Shown piece by piece: positions 8,624 through 10,826 of a DNA stretch of 10,826 bases. A program made the position numbers and the translations under genes. The notes beneath the pieces are model-generated. The model was not told the origin of the DNA, did no database searches, and was given only the letters and a program-made list of their open reading frames with translations. Source of the DNA: Spirochaetia bacterium (GTDB lineage: Bacteria; Spirochaetota; Spirochaetia; Treponematales; Breznakiellaceae). The stretch spans positions 1 through 10,826 of the forward strand of contig BNVA01000055.1 of NCBI GenBank assembly GCA_025997755.1, in the 5' to 3' direction. Position 1 is the first letter of the stretch, and the number at the start of each line of letters is the position of its first letter.

Positions 8624-9514
8624 TACAAACCTGACGCATACTATGTCAAGAATGGCGGCACGGGAACCGGCGAGACGGCAGCCGCTCCTTTTTACAATTT
8701 GAAAACGGCGCTTGACGCGGCGCAGGCTTCGAGCGGAGAGGTGAACAGAGTTGTCGTTATAGGAACGCTAACATCTGCCAATAGCGGATCAAGTGATGTT
8801 AATAGCGCGTTCTATCTTGCGGGGACAGAGAGCAGCACCACCCCTTATGTTCTTTACGGCACACCACCGGGCGGTACAATTACGATAAGCGGCATGAATA
8901 ACGCCGCCCTGCATGGAGAACCCAGCAAGCGCGTTTTACTAATTGGCGGCGGACATTATCTTAATTTTGAAGATATAACGCTAACCGGCGGCAGTATTAA
9001 CGCCTCAGGCGGCGGCATATTACTCTCAGAAGATTCAAATATAACGCTTTTAAACGGAACAAAAATTACTGAAAACACAAGCGACACCGGCGGCGGAATC
9101 CATGTATTAGCCGGAACACTTACGATAGACGGTGCGGATATTTCTAATAATATAGCTGGCAACGGCGGTGGTGTTTGTATCGGTGATAATGTTTCTGGTT
9201 TAAATCCAAACGGAACCGTTATCTTTAAACGCGGCACAATCAGCGGAAATTTAACAAACGGTAACGGCGGCGGTATTTGGATATACGGTGATTTTACTAT
9301 GGAGGGCGGTAATATCTATGGTAATTCCACAAGCGCAAACGGCGGCGGTATTTGGATAAAAGAATACGGAATTATGACTTATAACAACGGCTCAATAAGA
9401 ACCAATATTGCAAATCAAGGTAAATCTATTTATGCGGCTGTTTATAGTACTGTAACGGGGATCTCCTTGGATACGTTTGCTTATGATGATCACCTTGACG
9501 ACGACTTGCCTTAA
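8582..9514 (+). pseudogene. Beta-helix domain, 3' part of frameshifted lipoprotein
   Basis: This is the continuation of the lipoprotein at 7551-8585 in a different frame. It starts with LTANGTSKTHGLILYKP, repeating the last residues of the upstream part, then YYVKNGGTGTGETAAAPF and a TALDAAQ helix, a common entry to pectin-lyase-like beta-helices. A right-handed parallel beta-helix follows, with GGGI/GGGV turns at about 9008, 9089, 9164, 9266 and 9341, many Asn ladders (ISNN, ISGN, IYGN), and an acidic end (DDHLDDDLP). The open frame extends back to a TTG at 8495, but that stretch reads the upstream domain out of frame and carries no signal peptide, so I do not treat it as a real start. This family style resembles polymorphic outer-membrane-type repeats in treponemes. 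Confidence 0.82.
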
Positions 9515-9638
9515 TAGCAGCAAGCCGCGCCGCAAAGAATTTACCACGGCGGACATAAAGTTGCACAAAGGAAAATCACGCAGAGTCGCAGGAACACATG
9601 AGTTTTTGTATGTAAATTTTTTCTGTTTTTAAATTAAT

Positions 9639-9689
9639 CTTGCTGTTGAATTTAACGATAAATTAGGCTACAATAACTACAGCAAGGAG
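9639..9689 (+). promoter_or_regulatory. Toxin-antitoxin promoter with inverted-repeat operator
   Basis: A -35 box TTGAAT (9646-9651) and a -10 box TACAAT (9669-9674) are separated by exactly 17 bp. An 8-bp inverted repeat CTTGCTGT (9639-9646) / ACAGCAAG (9679-9686) brackets the promoter. An imperfect palindrome GTTGAATTTAAC overlaps the -35. The AAGGAG at 9684-9689 is the antitoxin ribosome-binding site and overlaps the right half-site. This fits autoregulation by a Phd/YefM antitoxin, which is known for the family and inferred here. Confidence 0.7.
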
Positions 9690-9697
9690 ATTTCTAA

Positions 9698-9952
9698 ATG
9701 CCAAATATTAAGCCGGTATCGGATTTACGCAACTACACGGAAGTATTACATGATATAGCTGTTGGGGCGCCAGTTTTTTTGACAAAAAACGGACGGGGAC
9801 GTTATGTCATTCTAGCGATAGAAGACTTCGAAAAGAACAACGCGATTATCAGTCTTATGTCGGAACTCGCCAAGGGTGAAAAATCCGGTAAAGAAAAAGG
9901 CTGGTTATCCGTCGAAGAAGTGGAAAATTCTTTGGGCATAAGCAGTGACTGA
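9698..9952 (+). CDS. Phd/YefM-family antitoxin
   Basis: This is an 84-residue protein. The N-terminal half matches the Phd/YefM pattern, a PVSDLR helix followed by PVFLTKNGRGRYVILAIEDFEK, a DNA-binding dimer fold. The acidic and basic C-terminal half (GEKSGKEKGWLSVEEVENSLGI) is the expected toxin-neutralising region. It is preceded by AAGGAG with 8-nt spacing and a good promoter, and its stop overlaps the GTG start of the toxin by 8 nt. It would neutralise the downstream toxin and, with it, repress the promoter. Position between a decaying surface gene and an IS fits a mobile accessory module. Confidence 0.9.
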   Translation: MPNIKPVSDLRNYTEVLHDIAVGAPVFLTKNGRGRYVILAIEDFEKNNAIISLMSELAKGEKSGKEKGWLSVEEVENSLGISSD

Positions 9953-10277
9953 GTACAAACTACAAATTTCGCCGGAAGCGCAAAAAGATCTTCAAGAAAT
10001 CAAGACATACATTTCGGAAGATTTAAGCAGTCCACAGGCGGCAAATAATACCGTAGCAAAAATATTGAACAGTATAAAGAATCTAAAACAAATGCCCAAC
10101 GTAGGAACTCGTTTATCGTCAAAATTTGATATTGAAACAGATTACCGCTTTTTGGCTTGTGGTACCTATTTAGCATTTTATCGTTGTGAAAATAAAACTG
10201 TGTTTATTGATAGAATTATATACGGTCGGCGCGACTATATAAAAATATTGTTCCAGTCAAATAATGACGAAGAATAA
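9945..10277 (+). CDS. RelE/ParE-family toxin
   Basis: This is a 110-residue protein, typical length for the RelE/ParE superfamily. It has an N-terminal strand and helical hairpin (ISPEAQKDLQEIKTYISEDL), then a beta-sheet core including YRFLACGTYLAFYR and a C-terminal RIIYGRRDYIKILF, the most conserved block of the family. RelE members cleave mRNA at the ribosome and ParE members poison gyrase. The sequence does not let me choose, although the paired ISEDL and GRRDY features are more often labelled ParE-like. The GTG start inside the antitoxin stop implies coupled translation. The acidic tail (SNNDEE) is unremarkable. Confidence 0.9.
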   Translation: MTEYKLQISPEAQKDLQEIKTYISEDLSSPQAANNTVAKILNSIKNLKQMPNVGTRLSSKFDIETDYRFLACGTYLAFYRCENKTVFIDRIIYGRRDYIKILFQSNNDEE

Positions 10278-10318
10278 ACTCCACCCGCGTAACCGTGTGC
10301 GTAATCATTTTAGCTTTT

Positions 10319-10463
10319 CCGCCAGCGGCTAAAATTGGTATATTTTTGAGTATGATTTCCCGCTATTGCCGTTATTTCCCCATAACTTTACTATGCGTGT
10401 TTTTGGCTGCCGCGTGTATGCCAATTCCATGGGACGAGGCTGACTCTAAAGAAAAAGAGCCGC
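10319..10463. repeat. Lipoprotein leader duplication, distal copy (right arm)
   Basis: This 145-bp segment repeats 7518-7665 in direct orientation. It differs mainly in the hydrophobic core, where RYSVLITLL becomes RYFPITLL. Homology stops at 10463, five bases before the 214-bp inserted element. Confidence 0.92.
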
Positions 10464-10480
10464 AGCAACAGCAATTCTAA
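10352..10480 (+). pseudogene. Truncated lipoprotein leader fragment
   Basis: This 42-residue frame encodes a signal peptide and lipobox (LAAAC, Cys22) followed by 20 residues that end EKEPQQQQF. It copies the beginning of the lipoprotein at 7551 but none of its domains. The last codons and the stop come from the inserted 214-bp element. Without that element the frame would continue EPQQQVIVKNQ and stop at the edge of the IS, so the paralogue was already truncated before the small insertion. A GTG at 10295 could extend it N-terminally, but that gives a worse signal peptide. No own promoter or strong ribosome-binding site is visible. Confidence 0.6.
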
Positions 10481-10682
10481 ATTTGAAAAACAATTGTAAA
10501 ACTACCGATTTCTTTTGCTTATCTAAAGGGTGAAAATCTCACAAATTTTGGTTTACACCATATAAAATGCAAAATTCCTTGCTATGTTCTTCTGTGCTCA
10601 GAAAATTATCCCTATTAAAAACATGCTTTTAGACTACTTTCACAATAAAATTACACTTGAAAGTTCAAATTTAGAATTGCTG
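10469..10682. mobile_element. MITE-like element, 214 bp
   Basis: It has perfect 19-bp terminal inverted repeats, CAGCAATTCTAAATTTGAA at 10469-10487 and its complement at 10664-10682, with weaker mirrored similarity for about a dozen bases further in. It is flanked by the 9-bp direct repeat CCGCAGCAA at 10460-10468 and 10683-10691, consistent with a target-site duplication. The interior is strongly AT-rich and has no coding frame. It would need a transposase encoded elsewhere. A chance inverted repeat is unlikely given the coincident flanking duplication. Confidence 0.65.
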
Positions 10683-10712
10683 CCGCAGCAACAAGTCATT
10701 GTTAAAAATCAG

Positions 10713-10826
10713 TGATAATGTCCCCTTAATAAATCAATAGAAATGTCCCCCTCTGGTAAGATTAGATGGGAGGCAAAGATGGCTGGCAGAATAGCGATGG
10801 GACAGAAAGATTTATTGAGGAGCAAA
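10713..10826 (+). mobile_element. Partial insertion sequence end
   Basis: The motif AATGTCCCC occurs twice in direct orientation (10717-10725 and 10742-10750) just upstream of a transposase start. Repeated GTCCCC-type ends before a MxxRIxMxQK transposase recall the ISNCY group, from memory. The boundary near 10713 (TGATAATGTCCCC) is an estimate, since the other end is off the window and no target duplication can be tested. Confidence 0.5.
10779..10826 (+). CDS. IS transposase, N-terminal fragment, runs off the window
   Basis: Sixteen codons are visible (MAGRIAMGQKDLLRSK), starting at ATG 10779 with GGGAGG five bases upstream. An R-I-x-M-x-Q-K/E-x-L start resembles the N-terminal helix-turn-helix lead-in of ISNCY-type transposases. 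With so few residues the family call is tentative, but the nearby repeated end motifs support an IS. Confidence 0.55.
   Translation, partial: MAGRIAMGQKDLLRSK

Larger units (their letters stand above)
5549..10826. repeat. Right arm of giant inverted repeat
   Basis: This is the mirror copy of 1-5278. It begins inside ruvB, at the last base of codon 49, and runs to the window edge inside a transposase gene. No IS end, att site or recognisable recombination sequence lies at the inner boundary. The outer boundary coincides with a probably multicopy IS, which would end an assembly on both sides at the same base. Confidence 0.97.

Noticed and set aside
9008..9360. GGCGGCGG repeats as a CRISPR array
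   Set aside because: The repeats are coding, in frame, short and irregularly spaced; they encode beta-helix turns.
1..10826. Palindrome as a linear replicon with hairpin ends or a phage genome
   Set aside because: No replication, telomere-resolvase or phage genes are present; the content is ordinary housekeeping genes plus accessory DNA, and the symmetric ends fall inside a transposase gene.

Overview
The window is one large, nearly complete palindrome. Bases 1-5278 are the reverse complement of bases 5549-10826, with every mirrored position summing to 10827. Only 270 bp in the middle (5279-5548) are single-copy. Every mirrored reading frame agrees without an indel, and the non-coding stretches I compared base by base were identical. 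The real gene content is therefore about 5.5 kb, shown twice in opposite orientations, with gene direction pointing outward from the centre.

From the centre outward each arm carries: ruvB; queA, overlapping the ruvB stop by 26 nt; a surface lipoprotein / right-handed beta-helix gene broken by a 41-bp tandem duplication; a type II toxin-antitoxin pair (Phd/YefM-like antitoxin, RelE/ParE-like toxin) with its own promoter; a truncated second copy of the lipoprotein signal-peptide region; a 214-bp MITE-like element with 19-bp terminal inverted repeats and a 9-bp target duplication; and the end of an insertion sequence whose transposase start runs off the window edge. Only the left arm has a complete ruvB. 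The right copy lacks codons 1-49 because the palindrome turns inside the gene. The single-copy centre holds the ruvB 5' end and the last 36 codons of an unidentified upstream gene.

The organism is probably a Treponema-like spirochaete, perhaps gut-associated. The basis is the lipoprotein with a spirochaete-style lipobox (LAAAC), the cadherin-like domains followed by GGGI-type beta-helix repeats, and a mixed base composition with AT-rich intergenic DNA. This is inference from style, not a database match.

RuvB (Holliday-junction branch migration) and QueA (queuosine tRNA modification) are housekeeping genes transcribed together. The distal part of each arm is accessory DNA shaped by duplication, insertion and frameshift. 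The palindrome itself is most simply a fold-back chimera, such as inverted template switching during whole-genome amplification, or an assembly product, with both arms stopping at the same multicopy IS. A genuine recent inverted duplication cannot be excluded from sequence alone. The most reliable biological observations are the 41-bp frameshifting duplication, the MITE-like element and the nested-insertion history of the truncated lipoprotein copy.
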